Source: Pseudomonas sp. LB-090624 (GTDB lineage: Bacteria; Pseudomonadota; Gammaproteobacteria; Pseudomonadales; Pseudomonadaceae). Taken from it: 45,903 nt of DNA. The stretch covers positions 1 to 45,903 of the forward strand of contig NZ_QJRL01000035.1 in assembly GCF_003205205.1 (NCBI RefSeq), in the 5' to 3' direction. Below are positions 24,906-33,315 of the stretch, piece after piece. How positions within the stretch are numbered: position 1 is the stretch's first letter; each line of letters begins with the position of its first letter. The notes beneath the pieces were generated by a model. That model was not told the DNA's origin. It saw only the letters and a program-made list of their open reading frames with translations, and did no database searches. Made by a program: the position numbers and the translations under genes.

Positions 24906-26289
24906 GGCCATGCTCCAGCCAGGTCAACGGTGAGGTGTCGGCATGCTGCAGGCCAAGCCGGTCGAGGGCTTCGTGCCAGTCACCAAGGCGCTGGGCATCG
25001 AGCGCCTGGCCAGGTGCTGCCTGCAGCAGCCAGATACGGGTAGCCCCGGCATTACGTGCCAGCTCGGCGAGCAGCGCCAGGCTGCCGCGGTCGGGCGAGC
25101 GGCGTGGGTCGCAGGCGATGGCCAGGCGTGCCGGCGGGAAGCGACTGAGCTGCTCCAATAGCCGGTTGCGTGATTCGCGGCTGTCGAGCACGCCGGCATC
25201 GGTCACGCTTTTGGGCAAGGCGGGCGGCCATGGACGTTGGTCGTCCAGCTCCAGGCCGACCAGCAGGGCGCCGCTGCTACCACCTTCCAGCTGGCCTGCG
25301 GCAAACTGCGGCAAGGCTTGCGGGGCGGCGTCCTGCACCCCGATGCGCTCGCTGCGCGGCATCAGCGCTTCGCGCAGTTGTGCGTAACCGGGCAGGCTCA
25401 GGTCCAGCGTGAGGCGCTGACGGCCTTGGCGCCAACGCCAAAAGCACAGCCCGGCCAGCAGCAGGCGTGGCAGCAGGCCGTACACCAGCACCACGCCTAG
25501 CAGCCAGCTGGCCCAGGCCTGACGCGCCAGGTCGAGGGCCGGCAGGCTGTCGCCGCTGGCTCGAATCATGGCTACATCGGGCACTGCAAAGCCCAGCAGC
25601 GAGGGCACGGCCCCCAGCACCTGGGTCAGGTGAATGAACGGGTCGGCAGCGAGCAGGGTGGTTTCCCAGACAAAGCCATAGCGCCGAGTGGCCAGCAGGG
25701 CCAGCAGCATGCCCAGCGCGCACAGCATCGCCAGCAGCCACAGGGCATGCACCAGCAGGCCGAGCAGCCAGCGGTTCAGGCGCTGGCGTTGCAACAGCAC
25801 CAGCAGCGCTGGCGCCAAGTGCGCAGCCTTGGCATCGCGGGCAAAGCGCTCGCTCAGCCACAGCCACAGGCGGCCCAGCCCCGCGCCATGCTCGCCGCTC
25901 AGGGCAAAGCCGATGGACCAGCCCAGCAGTGTCAGCAGGTTCAGCCCGAGCAGGCTGCCCAGTGCCCAGAATACGTTGACCGGGCGCTGGCCGTCGCCGA
26001 GGGCGGCCAGTGCCAGGCCGGCGCCGCTGAGCACGGCGAGCAGCAGCAAAGCCAGCAGCGCCAGGCGCGCGCCCTGCTTCCAGTGGCGCAGGGCGGTGGT
26101 GATGCCGTCGCGCTCTGCCAGGAACAGCGCCCGGCTTTCGATGCGTGTCGCCAAGTCGCCGCCGAGCTGGCGCGCATGGCGGTTGGCTTCCTGGTCTTCC
26201 AGCAGGCCGGCATGTTCCTCGCGCAGGCGGACCGCTTCGGTGAGCCAGCGCTTGTCCAGTGATGTCGGTGCAGTCACAAGGTCTTCCAT
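24898..26289 (-). CDS. DUF2868 membrane protein, partner of the GTPase
   Basis: A 463-residue protein starting MEDLVTAPTSLDKRW at the ATG at 26289; an in-frame ATG ten codons upstream is less likely. After a cytoplasmic N-terminal ~85 residues there are about four to six membrane helices: LALLALLLLAVLSGAGLALAA, ALGSLLGLNLLTLLGWSIGFA, WLLGLLVHALWLLAMLCALGMLLALLA and WASWLLGVVLVYGLLPRLLLAGLCFW. A soluble C-terminal domain of ~150 residues follows. It matches the DUF2868 pattern. It is the first gene of a two-gene operon and its last codons overlap the GTPase start. Function unknown. The pairing suggests a membrane receptor or effector for the GTPase. Confidence 0.83.
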   Translation of the reverse strand: MEDLVTAPTSLDKRWLTEAVRLREEHAGLLEDQEANRHARQLGGDLATRIESRALFLAERDGITTALRHWKQGARLALLALLLLAVLSGAGLALAALGDGQRPVNVFWALGSLLGLNLLTLLGWSIGFALSGEHGAGLGRLWLWLSERFARDAKAAHLAPALLVLLQRQRLNRWLLGLLVHALWLLAMLCALGMLLALLATRRYGFVWETTLLAADPFIHLTQVLGAVPSLLGFAVPDVAMIRASGDSLPALDLARQAWASWLLGVVLVYGLLPRLLLAGLCFWRWRQGRQRLTLDLSLPGYAQLREALMPRSERIGVQDAAPQALPQFAAGQLEGGSSGALLVGLELDDQRPWPPALPKSVTDAGVLDSRESRNRLLEQLSRFPPARLAIACDPRRSPDRGSLALLAELARNAGATRIWLLQAAPGQALDAQRLGDWHEALDRLGLQHADTSPLTWLEHGHD

Positions 26290-26343
26290 TGCACAGGTCA
26301 GGGCAGAAGCATAACCCACACGGCCGGTGCTATCCTCGCTGGC

Positions 26344-26859
26344 ATGAATACATCACTCCCCCTCAGCCTGATCGCGGCTCACGCCGAGAACCGCGTGATC
26401 GGCATCGACAATTCCATGCCCTGGCACCTGCCGGGGGACTTCAAGTACTTCAAGGCGACCACCCTGGGCAAGCCGATCATCATGGGGCGCAAGACCTGGG
26501 ACTCGCTGGGGCGGCCGCTGCCCGGGCGGTTGAACATCGTGGTCAGCCGCCAGGTAGGGCTGCAGCTCGAGGGTGCCGAGGTGTTCGGCTCGTTGGAAGA
26601 GGCGCTGGTGCGCGCTGAGCAGTGGGCGCGTGAGAAAGGCGTCGACGAGCTGATGCTGATAGGCGGCGCGCAGCTGTATGGGCAGGCGCTGGAGCAGGGC
26701 CTGGTCAGCCGCATGTACCTGACGCGGGTGGAATTGGCGCCAGAGGGGGATGCGTGGTTCCCGGCGTTTGATGAAGGGCAGTGGAGGCTGACTTCTAGCG
26801 AGGCACAGGCTGAGGCAGGTAAGCCGGCTTATCACTTCGAGGTTTGGGACAAGGTTTGA
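26344..26859 (+). CDS. folA: Dihydrofolate reductase
   Basis: Reduces dihydrofolate to tetrahydrofolate with NADPH; target of trimethoprim. The 171 residues contain LIAAHAENRVIGIDNSMPWHLPGDFKYFK (active-site region with the acidic residue Asp after the PW-HLP motif), IIMGRKTWDSLGRPLPGRLNIVVSR (NADPH binding) and LMLIGGAQLY. The ATG at 26344 gives a normal N-terminus. It supplies tetrahydrofolate used by ThyA in this same window. It is divergent from the DUF2868 gene, 54 bp apart. Confidence 0.95.
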   Translation: MNTSLPLSLIAAHAENRVIGIDNSMPWHLPGDFKYFKATTLGKPIIMGRKTWDSLGRPLPGRLNIVVSRQVGLQLEGAEVFGSLEEALVRAEQWAREKGVDELMLIGGAQLYGQALEQGLVSRMYLTRVELAPEGDAWFPAFDEGQWRLTSSEAQAEAGKPAYHFEVWDKV

Positions 26860-26888
26860 GGTTGTCGGGGCCAGCTTTGCAGCCCTGC

Positions 26889-26902
26889 GCGGGTAAACCC
26901 GC
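26889..26902. repeat. REP core palindrome after folA
   Basis: GCGGGT-AA-ACCCGC, the same core as the REP pair at 5679-5760, here as a single copy between the convergent folA and tcyP genes. Confidence 0.6.
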
Positions 26903-26964
26903 TATTACAGACGACTGCTGGCTGTTCAAATTTTGAGCAAGACCCGAAGTGCTTTGTCGCGTAA

Positions 26965-26981
26965 GGGGCGCAACGCGCCCC
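26965..26981 (-). terminator. Hairpin downstream of tcyP
   Basis: GGGGCGC (26965-26971) pairs with GCGCCCC (26975-26981) around a 3-base loop, 10 bp past the tcyP stop on the minus strand. The T tract is weak, so this is only a probable terminator. Confidence 0.45.
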
Positions 26982-26991
26982 TGGCGAGCTG

Positions 26992-28383
26992 TCAGGTATG
27001 GCTCAGCTCGGCATGCTCATCGCCGGCCAGCACTGCCTTGTCGGTTTCTTTCAGCAGTTGGCTGGTCACCACGCCCGCCGTCATCGAACCGTTGACGTTC
27101 AGCGCCGTACGGCCCATGTCGATCAGCGGCTCCACCGAAATCAGCAACGCCACCAACTCTACCGGCAGGCCCATGGCCGGCAGCACGATCAGCGCGGCGA
27201 AGGTGGCGCCGCCGCCGACCCCGGCAACCCCTGCCGAACTCAGCGTGACGATGGCCACCAGGGTGGCGATCCACAGCGGGTCGAAGGTATCGATACCCAC
27301 CGCTGGCGCGACCATCACCGCCAACATGGCAGGATAGAGACCGGCGCAGCCGTTCTGGCCGATGGTGGTGCCGAACGAGGCGCTGAAGCTGGCGATCGAC
27401 TGCGGCACACCGAGGCGACGGGTTTGGGCTTCGATGTTCAGCGGGATGCTGGCAGCGCTGGAGCGGCTGGTGAAGGCAAAGGTCAGCACCGGCCACACCT
27501 TGCGGAAGAAGCGCAGTGGGCTCACGCCGGTGGCGGCGAGGATTACGGCATGTACCACGAACATCAGCGCCAGGCCCAGGTATGACACCACCACGAAGCT
27601 GCCAAGCTTGAGGATGTCTTCCATGTTCGAGCTGGCTACCACCTTGGTCATCAGCGCCAGAACGCCATACGGGGTCAGCTTCATCACTACCCGCACCAGG
27701 CGCATCACCCAGGCCTGCAGGGTGTCGATGGCCGCCAGCGCGCGCTCGCCTTTCTCGGCATCGTCCTTGATCAGTTGCAGTGCAGCCAGGCCAATGAACA
27801 CGGCGAAGATCACCACGCTGATGATCGAGGTCGGTTTGGCCCTGGCCAGGTCGCCTACTGGGTTGCTGGGGATGAATGACAGCAGCAGTTGCGGGATATT
27901 CAGGTCGGCGACCTTGCCCGCGTAGTCGCTGTGGATAACTTGCATGCGTGCGCTTTCCTGGGCGCCGGCTACCAGCCCCTCGGCGCTGAGGCCGAACAGG
28001 TTGGTCAGCACGATGCCGATCAGTGCGGCAATGGCGGTGGTCAGCAGCAGCGTACCGATGCTCAGCACGCTGATGCGGCCCAGCGACGAAGCGTTGTGCA
28101 GGCGTGCCACGGCACTCAGGATCGAGGCGAAGATCAGCGGCATGACAATCATCTGCAACAGGCCGACGTAGCCGTTGCCCACCAGGTCGAGCCAACCGAT
28201 GGTGGCCTTGAGCACCGGGTGGCCAGCGCCATAGAGGGTATGCAGGACCAGGCCGAAGACCACGCCCAGCAATAGGCCAAGCAGCACCTTCTTGGCCAGG
28301 CTCCAGTCTGTGCGGCGGGTTCGTGCCAGGCCTAGCAACAGGGCCAGGAACGCCAGCAGGTTAAGTGACAGCGGCAGGTTCAT
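26992..28383 (-). CDS. tcyP: L-cystine:cation symporter TcyP (YdjN)
   Basis: A 463-residue inner-membrane symporter of the dicarboxylate/amino acid:cation family, the same length as E. coli YdjN/TcyP and very similar along its whole length. Family marks are LLQMIVMPLIFASILSAVARLH, the serine-rich hairpin TFAFTSRSSAASIPLN, and VTLSSAGVAGVGGGATFAAL. It takes up cystine as a sulfur source. The start is the ATG at 28383 (MNLPLSLNLLAF); the upstream open frame has a poorer start. In E. coli the gene is under CysB control; the AT-rich region upstream here carries an inverted repeat that could be a regulator site. Confidence 0.93.
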   Translation of the reverse strand: MNLPLSLNLLAFLALLLGLARTRRTDWSLAKKVLLGLLLGVVFGLVLHTLYGAGHPVLKATIGWLDLVGNGYVGLLQMIVMPLIFASILSAVARLHNASSLGRISVLSIGTLLLTTAIAALIGIVLTNLFGLSAEGLVAGAQESARMQVIHSDYAGKVADLNIPQLLLSFIPSNPVGDLARAKPTSIISVVIFAVFIGLAALQLIKDDAEKGERALAAIDTLQAWVMRLVRVVMKLTPYGVLALMTKVVASSNMEDILKLGSFVVVSYLGLALMFVVHAVILAATGVSPLRFFRKVWPVLTFAFTSRSSAASIPLNIEAQTRRLGVPQSIASFSASFGTTIGQNGCAGLYPAMLAVMVAPAVGIDTFDPLWIATLVAIVTLSSAGVAGVGGGATFAALIVLPAMGLPVELVALLISVEPLIDMGRTALNVNGSMTAGVVTSQLLKETDKAVLAGDEHAELSHT

Positions 28384-28462
28384 TGAAGCTCCAGCAGAAA
28401 AAAGCAGAAATGGCATCGCCTCTGCGAGCGATTCCGAACGGAAATGCTAACAGCCTGAAAAC

Positions 28463-28501
28463 AAACGACTTTATACCCAAATAGAATTTGCATAGTCGTT
28501 T
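28463..28501 (-). promoter_or_regulatory. Candidate tcyP promoter with inverted repeat
   Basis: AAACGACT (28463-28470) and AGTCGTTT (28494-28501) form an 8-bp inverted repeat spaced by 23 bases in an AT-rich patch upstream of tcyP. On the minus strand a TATAAA hexamer (28469-28474) is a good -10 box, but no good -35 is seen, as expected for an activator-dependent promoter. CysB is the obvious candidate from gene function; I see no conclusive CysB motif. Confidence 0.4.
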
Positions 28502-28627
28502 ATGGAATAACGATGTGTCGCAAATTGCAATAAACACGGCGTTTGCTGGTGCATGGAGGTCGTTATCAAGGGTTGTGGATGGAGGTTGTTGCACTAGCGT
28601 TTCTGGGTCATTTCAGGAGATTCGCAC

Positions 28628-29683
28628 ATGAAAGTCGCTGTGAAAGCCGCCGCCATCGGCCTGTCCCTGCTGTTCAGTATCGAAACCTTCGCCACCGAGC
28701 TGAAGCATTGGCCGGCCGAGGCCGCCAAGCAGCTAGACAGCATGATTGCCGCCAACGCCAATAAAGGTAACTACGCGGTGTTCGACATGGACAACACCAG
28801 TTACCGCTATGACCTGGAAGAAGCCTTGCTTCCGTTCATGGAAAACAAGGGCCTGCTGAGCCGCGACAAGCTCGACCCTTCGTTGAAGCTGATGCCGTTC
28901 AAGGACACTGCCGAGCACAAGGAAAGCCTGTTCAGTTACTACTACCGGTTGTGCGAGATCGACGACATGGTCTGCTACCCGTGGGTGGCCCAGGTGTTTT
29001 CCGGCTTTACCCTCAAGGAGCTCAAGGTGCAAGTGGATGAACTGATGGCTTTGACCAAGCCGATCCCCAGCACCTATTACGAAGGCGACCAGATCAAGGC
29101 TATCGAGGTCCAGCCGCCCAAGGTCTTCAAGGGCCAGGCCGAGCTCTACAACAAGCTGATGGAGAACGGCATCGAGGTCTACGTGATCTCTGCTGCCTCC
29201 GAGGAGTTGGTGCGCATGGTCGCGTCAGATCCCAGGTACGGCTACAACGTGAAGCCGCAGAACGTGATTGGCGTGAGTCTCCTACTCAAGGACCGCGCCA
29301 GCGGCCAGCTGACCACTGCGCGCAAGCAGATCGGCGCTGGGCACTACGATGCCAAGGCTAACGAGGGCCTGGAGCTGACCCCTTACCTGTGGACCCCGGC
29401 CACCTGGATGGCGGGCAAGCAGGCGGCGATCCTTACCTACATCGATGAATGGAAGAAACCGGTGCTGGTGGGCGGCGACACCCCGACCAGCGATGGCTAC
29501 ATGCAGTTTCATGGCGTGGATGTGGGCAAGGGCGGCATCCACCTGTGGATAAACCGCAAGGCCAAGTACATGGACCAGTTGAACGGGATGATTGCCAAAA
29601 ACGCGGCGGCACAGGCCAAGGAAGGATTGCCGGTGACTGCGGACAAGAACTGGGTGATCGTGACGCCGGAGCAGATACAGTAG
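28628..29683 (+). CDS. pchP: Periplasmic phosphorylcholine phosphatase PchP
   Basis: A 351-residue HAD phosphatase that removes phosphate from phosphorylcholine, part of phosphatidylcholine use with phospholipase C. The signal peptide covers about residues 1-22 (cleavage near ETFA-TEL), so it acts in the periplasm. HAD motif I is FDMDNTSYR at 52-60, motif II VISAASEEL at 186-194, and motif IV GGDTPTSDG at 282-290. The segment YDLEEALLPFMENKG is typical of P. aeruginosa PchP. The ribosome-binding site is AGGAGA 8 bases upstream. In P. aeruginosa expression follows choline and glycine betaine through GbdR; no site could be identified here. Its downstream flank is replaced by the decayed darT. 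Confidence 0.92.
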   Translation: MKVAVKAAAIGLSLLFSIETFATELKHWPAEAAKQLDSMIAANANKGNYAVFDMDNTSYRYDLEEALLPFMENKGLLSRDKLDPSLKLMPFKDTAEHKESLFSYYYRLCEIDDMVCYPWVAQVFSGFTLKELKVQVDELMALTKPIPSTYYEGDQIKAIEVQPPKVFKGQAELYNKLMENGIEVYVISAASEELVRMVASDPRYGYNVKPQNVIGVSLLLKDRASGQLTTARKQIGAGHYDAKANEGLELTPYLWTPATWMAGKQAAILTYIDEWKKPVLVGGDTPTSDGYMQFHGVDVGKGGIHLWINRKAKYMDQLNGMIAKNAAAQAKEGLPVTADKNWVIVTPEQIQ

Positions 29684-29706
29684 GAAATCCGCGGTGTACT
29701 TCGCCC

Positions 29707-30038
29707 GGTCGAGCTCTGGCAGGTATGTCGATGGGAGGGGTTCATCAGGATCGGCTTGATGAGGTGTTCGTACTGGTCGCCGTCGAGCGCAGTCATGGGC
29801 TAAGAAGGACAAAATTGACTGGCAGATTCTGCAGTCCAGGGATTTCAAGCGTGACCCTGATGATCCACGAAAAATGGAGCGCTATCAGGCTGAGGCCTTG
29901 ATCCATGGGCACGTGCCGGTAGCTGGCCTTCTGGGGATTGTCTGCTACAACGAAGCATTGCAACGTCGTGTCGACCAGGAGGTCCGGCAACGCCAACTGG
30001 ATCTCTCCGTCTATGCTCGACCTGGGTGGTATTTCTGA
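29707..30038 (+). pseudogene. darT: Remnant of DarT (DNA ADP-ribosyltransferase toxin)
   Basis: This 354-bp gap between pchP and darG holds a broken DarT (DUF4433) gene. The best evidence is the frame that ends at TGA 30036-30038: from 29799 it reads AKKDKIDWQIL, RDFKRDPDDP, MERYQAEALIHG, GIVCYN and PGWYF, a normal DarT C-terminus of 79 codons. The expected catalytic glutamate is in QAE (codon 29892-29894). Upstream that frame is closed by TGA at 29760. A further DarT-like stretch (GGVHQDRLDEVF) continues only in another frame up to about 29769, so there is a frameshift. The N-terminal half with the NAD-binding part is missing: only 118 codons would fit, against roughly 210 normally. There is no ATG in the intact part before 29874. 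Confidence 0.75.
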
Positions 30039-31126
30039 TGATTCGCTTCACGAAAGGTAACCTGCTGGAGGCAAACGCCGAAGCGCTGGTTAATACAGTC
30101 AACACCGTAGGGGTGATGGGAAAAGGCATTGCGCTGATGTTCAAGGAGCGCTTTGCTGAGAACTATCGCCTCTATTCGGCTGCCTGCAAAGCGAACGAAA
30201 TCGTTACGGGAAGGATGTTCATCACCGAGGTTCGTGAGCTAGATGGCCCGCGATGGATCGTGAACTTTCCTACCAAATGCCATTGGCGCAAGCCTTCTCA
30301 GATTGCTTGGATTACCGAGGGACTGCATGACCTGCGGAATTTCATTGTTGCCAATAATGTAAGCTCCATAGCTATTCCTCCGCTAGGGGCGGGTAACGGA
30401 GGGTTACCTTGGGCTGCTGTCCGTGAACAAATCGGGCTGATTCTTGGAGACTTGGACGCCGATGTACTGGTTTTTGAGCCCATTGGTCAGTACCAGAATG
30501 TGTCCAAGCGCAATGGTGTCGAAAAACTGACCCCTGCCCGAGCGCTCATCGCAGAACTGGTTCGTCGATACTGGGTTCTCGGAATGGAGTGCAGCTTGCT
30601 GGAGATCCAGAAGCTGGCCTGGTTCCTGGAGCGTTCAGTTGAGTACTTCACGCCGAATGATAACCCGCTCAATTTCAAGTTTGATCCCCACATCTACGGT
30701 CCATACACTCATCGACTAGTGCATTTGCTGAACGATCTTGATGGGAGTTATCTGCATTGTGAAAAACGTATCGGTGATGCAGGCCCACTGGATGTGATCT
30801 GGTTCGATGAGGGTCGTAAGGCCTTCGTTGATACGTATTTGAACAGTGAGGCAAAAGCATACTTGCCAGCGTTAGAGTTCACCGCTGAGCTGATCGACGG
30901 CTTTGAATCACCGTTTGGCATGGAGCTTTTGGCCACAGTCGACTGGTTGCTTTATCGGGATGGGGTGACGCCGACGGTTGAAGGCGTTCGAGAAGGCTTG
31001 AAGAATTGGTCGGGCGGTAAGGAAGCCGCCGTCCGTAAGAGCGGACTCTTCGATGATGATTCTTTGGCGGTTGCTCTCAAAAAGCTTTCAGTGTTCCGGG
31101 CTCAAGAAAATGCGCAAGTGCATTGA
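30038..31126 (+). CDS. darG: DarG antitoxin (DNA ADP-ribosyl glycohydrolase, macrodomain)
   Basis: A complete 362-residue protein starting MIRFTKGNLLEANAEALVNTVN. The N-terminal macrodomain (about 1-155) removes ADP-ribose that DarT places on thymine in DNA. Visible motifs are NTVNTVGVMGKGIAL (ADP-ribose loop), NFPTKCHWRKPS with Lys80, the catalytic lysine position of DarG, and IAIPPLGAGNGGLPW. The C-terminal half (about 165-362, EIQKLAWFLERS, FDPHIYGPYTHRLVHLLNDL) corresponds to the DarT-binding domain. The ATG overlaps the darT stop by one base (TGATG), showing they were one translationally coupled unit. The toxin is broken, so this is an orphan antitoxin. The DNA is visibly less GC-rich than its neighbours, consistent with acquisition. 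Confidence 0.9.
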   Translation: MIRFTKGNLLEANAEALVNTVNTVGVMGKGIALMFKERFAENYRLYSAACKANEIVTGRMFITEVRELDGPRWIVNFPTKCHWRKPSQIAWITEGLHDLRNFIVANNVSSIAIPPLGAGNGGLPWAAVREQIGLILGDLDADVLVFEPIGQYQNVSKRNGVEKLTPARALIAELVRRYWVLGMECSLLEIQKLAWFLERSVEYFTPNDNPLNFKFDPHIYGPYTHRLVHLLNDLDGSYLHCEKRIGDAGPLDVIWFDEGRKAFVDTYLNSEAKAYLPALEFTAELIDGFESPFGMELLATVDWLLYRDGVTPTVEGVREGLKNWSGGKEAAVRKSGLFDDDSLAVALKKLSVFRAQENAQVH

Positions 31127-31145
31127 TTGATCTAATTGGAAATGG

Positions 31146-31172
31146 AGAACCGGCGCTCAAGGCGCCGGTTCT
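31146..31172. terminator. Bidirectional terminator between darG and ilvD
   Basis: AGAACCGGCGC (31146-31156) and GCGCCGGTTCT (31162-31172) form an 11-bp stem with a 5-base loop, followed by TGTTT on the plus strand. It serves the convergent darG and ilvD. Confidence 0.75.
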
Positions 31173-31196
31173 TGTTTCAGGCGGGCCTAACGTGCT

Positions 31197-33038
31197 TTAC
31201 AGCCCTTCAAGCATCGCCTTGTTACGTACTGCACCCTTGTCGGCACTGGTGGCCAGCAGGGCATAAGCCTTCAGTGCGGTAGTCACCTTGCGTGGGCGTA
31301 CTTCTGCCGGTTTCCAGCCTTTCTTGTCCTGCTCGACGCGACGTTCGGCAAGCTCTTCGTCGCTGACCAGCAGGTTGATCGAACGGTTCGGAATGTCGAT
31401 CAGCACCTTGTCGCCGTCACGTACCAGGCCGATCGCGCCGCCTGCAGCAGCTTCTGGCGAGGCGTGGCCGATCGACAGGCCCGAGGTACCGCCCGAGAAG
31501 CGGCCGTCGGTGAGCAGGGCACAAGCCTTGCCCAGTCCCTTGGACTTCAGGTACGAGGTCGGGTAGAGCATTTCCTGCATGCCCGGGCCACCTTTCGGGC
31601 CTTCGTAGCGGATGATCACGATGTCGCCGGCCTTCACTTCATCAGCGAGGATGCCACGCACGGCGCTGTCCTGGCTCTCGAAGATCTTTGCGGTGCCTTC
31701 GAACACGTGAATCGACTCGTCGACACCGGCGGTTTTCACAACGCAGCCATCCAGGGCGATGTTGCCGTACAGCACGGCCAGCCCGCCTTCTTGCGAGTAG
31801 GCGTGCTCAAAGCTGCGGATGCAGCCGTTTTCACGGTCATCATCCAGGGTCTCCCAGCGGGTCGACTGGCTGAATGCGGTCTGAGTCGGGATACCGGCAG
31901 GGCCGGCTTTGAAGAAGGTGTGCACGGCTTCGTCATCGGTCTGGGTGATATCCCATTTGGCGATGGCTTCTTCCATGCTGCGGCTGTGCACGGTCGGCAG
32001 GTCGGTGTGCAGCAGGCCGCCGCGGGCCAGCGAACCGAGGATGCTGAAGATGCCGCCGGCGCGGTGCACGTCTTCCATGTGGTACTTCTGGATGTTCGGC
32101 GCCACTTTGCACAGCTGCGGCACTTTGCGCGACAGGCGGTCGATATCGCGCAGGTCGAACGCCACTTCACCTTCCTGTGCCGCTGCCAGCAGGTGCAGGA
32201 TGGTGTTGGTCGAACCGCCCATGGCGATGTCGAGCATCATGGCGTTCTCGAACGCCTTGAAGTTGGCGATGCTGCGTGGCAGGACCGACTCGTCGTTCTC
32301 GCCGTAGTAGCGCTTGCACAGCTCGACGATGGTGCGGCCGGCCGTGAGGAACAGCTGCTCGCGGTCGGCGTGGGTGGCCAGGGTCGAACCGTTGCCCGGC
32401 AGAGCCAGGCCCAGGGCTTCGGTCAGGCAGTTCATCGAGTTGGCGGTAAACATGCCGGAGCACGAACCGCAGGTCGGGCAGGCACTGCGCTCGTATTCAG
32501 CGACCTTCTCGTCGGAGGCCGTGGAGTCGGCCGCGATGACCATGGCATCGACCAGGTCCAGGCCGTGGCTGGCCAGTTTGGTCTTGCCGGCTTCCATCGG
32601 GCCGCCAGAAACGAAGATCACCGGGATGTTCAGGCGCAAGGCGGCCATCAGCATGCCGGGGGTGATCTTGTCGCAGTTGGAGATACAGACGATGGCGTCG
32701 GCGCAGTGGGCGTTGACCATGTATTCCACGGCGTCGGCAATGATCTCGCGGCTTGGCAGCGAGTACAGCATGCCGTCGTGGCCCATGGCGATACCGTCGT
32801 CGACCGCGATGGTGTTGAATTCCTTGGCCACGCCACCGGCGCGTTCGATTTCGCGGGCGACCAGCTGGCCCAAGTCCTTCAGGTGCACGTGGCCCGGAAC
32901 GAACTGGGTGAACGAGTTGGCGATGGCGATGATCGGTTTCTTGAAGTCTTCGTCCTTCATCCCGGTTGCGCGCCACAGGGCACGGGCGCCGGCCATGTTG
33001 CGGCCTTGGGTGGAAGTCTTGGAACGATAATCAGGCAT
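31197..33038 (-). CDS. ilvD: Dihydroxy-acid dehydratase
   Basis: Dehydrates dihydroxy-isovalerate and dihydroxy-methylvalerate to the 2-oxo acids for valine and isoleucine. The 613 residues match the E. coli-type enzyme. The N-terminal portion has the iron-sulfur cysteines in SNCDKITPGML and CPTCGSCSGMFTANSMN, and the C-terminal domain has GRFSGGTSGLSIGH. The ATG at 33038 is preceded by CAGGAG. Together with ilvA it covers two steps of isoleucine synthesis in this window. No branched-chain-rich leader peptide was found upstream. Confidence 0.97.
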   Translation of the reverse strand: MPDYRSKTSTQGRNMAGARALWRATGMKDEDFKKPIIAIANSFTQFVPGHVHLKDLGQLVAREIERAGGVAKEFNTIAVDDGIAMGHDGMLYSLPSREIIADAVEYMVNAHCADAIVCISNCDKITPGMLMAALRLNIPVIFVSGGPMEAGKTKLASHGLDLVDAMVIAADSTASDEKVAEYERSACPTCGSCSGMFTANSMNCLTEALGLALPGNGSTLATHADREQLFLTAGRTIVELCKRYYGENDESVLPRSIANFKAFENAMMLDIAMGGSTNTILHLLAAAQEGEVAFDLRDIDRLSRKVPQLCKVAPNIQKYHMEDVHRAGGIFSILGSLARGGLLHTDLPTVHSRSMEEAIAKWDITQTDDEAVHTFFKAGPAGIPTQTAFSQSTRWETLDDDRENGCIRSFEHAYSQEGGLAVLYGNIALDGCVVKTAGVDESIHVFEGTAKIFESQDSAVRGILADEVKAGDIVIIRYEGPKGGPGMQEMLYPTSYLKSKGLGKACALLTDGRFSGGTSGLSIGHASPEAAAGGAIGLVRDGDKVLIDIPNRSINLLVSDEELAERRVEQDKKGWKPAEVRPRKVTTALKAYALLATSADKGAVRNKAMLEGL

Positions 33039-33315
33039 GAAACACTCCTGGCGGCTTAATCAGGTCACAAAAAGGGGAGTGAGCTTCTCTTGTCCTTTGT
33101 GCCGCAGGCCGGTTGCCACTGGCACGGATGGGGCCGAAGACCGCGCGGGATCGCCGCGTGCTTGGCCAGAGCTCATAAACCCGCCGGGGATGACTGGCGA
33201 TGAATAGGCCGATTCTACACCGCTGGCGCGGCGAGGGAATGAAGATGTGCCTGGGCGGTGACTTTGGCCTGTTGGCCGGTACTTGTAGGACGCTTCCGAA
33301 ACGGGGTGCAAGGGG

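Noticed and set aside
28520..28627. Possible sigma-54 promoter upstream of pchP around GGAGGTTGTTGCA
   Set aside because: The GG to GC spacing is 8 or 12 bases rather than the required 10, so it does not fit a -24/-12 element.
30026..30037. GTG start at 30026 for darG
   Set aside because: It would add four residues that overlap the darT terminal codons; the ATG at 30038 gives the normal MIRFTKGNLL start and the TGATG overlap.
31464..33059. A long plus-strand open frame antisense to ilvD
   Set aside because: Antisense shadow of a GC-rich gene; rich in H/Q/V/G with no domain and no plausible start site, while ilvD is unmistakable.
33039..33240. Branched-chain attenuator leader upstream of ilvD
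   Set aside because: The short frame on the minus strand (starting MSSGQARGD) has no run of Ile, Leu or Val codons and no terminator/antiterminator pair was seen.
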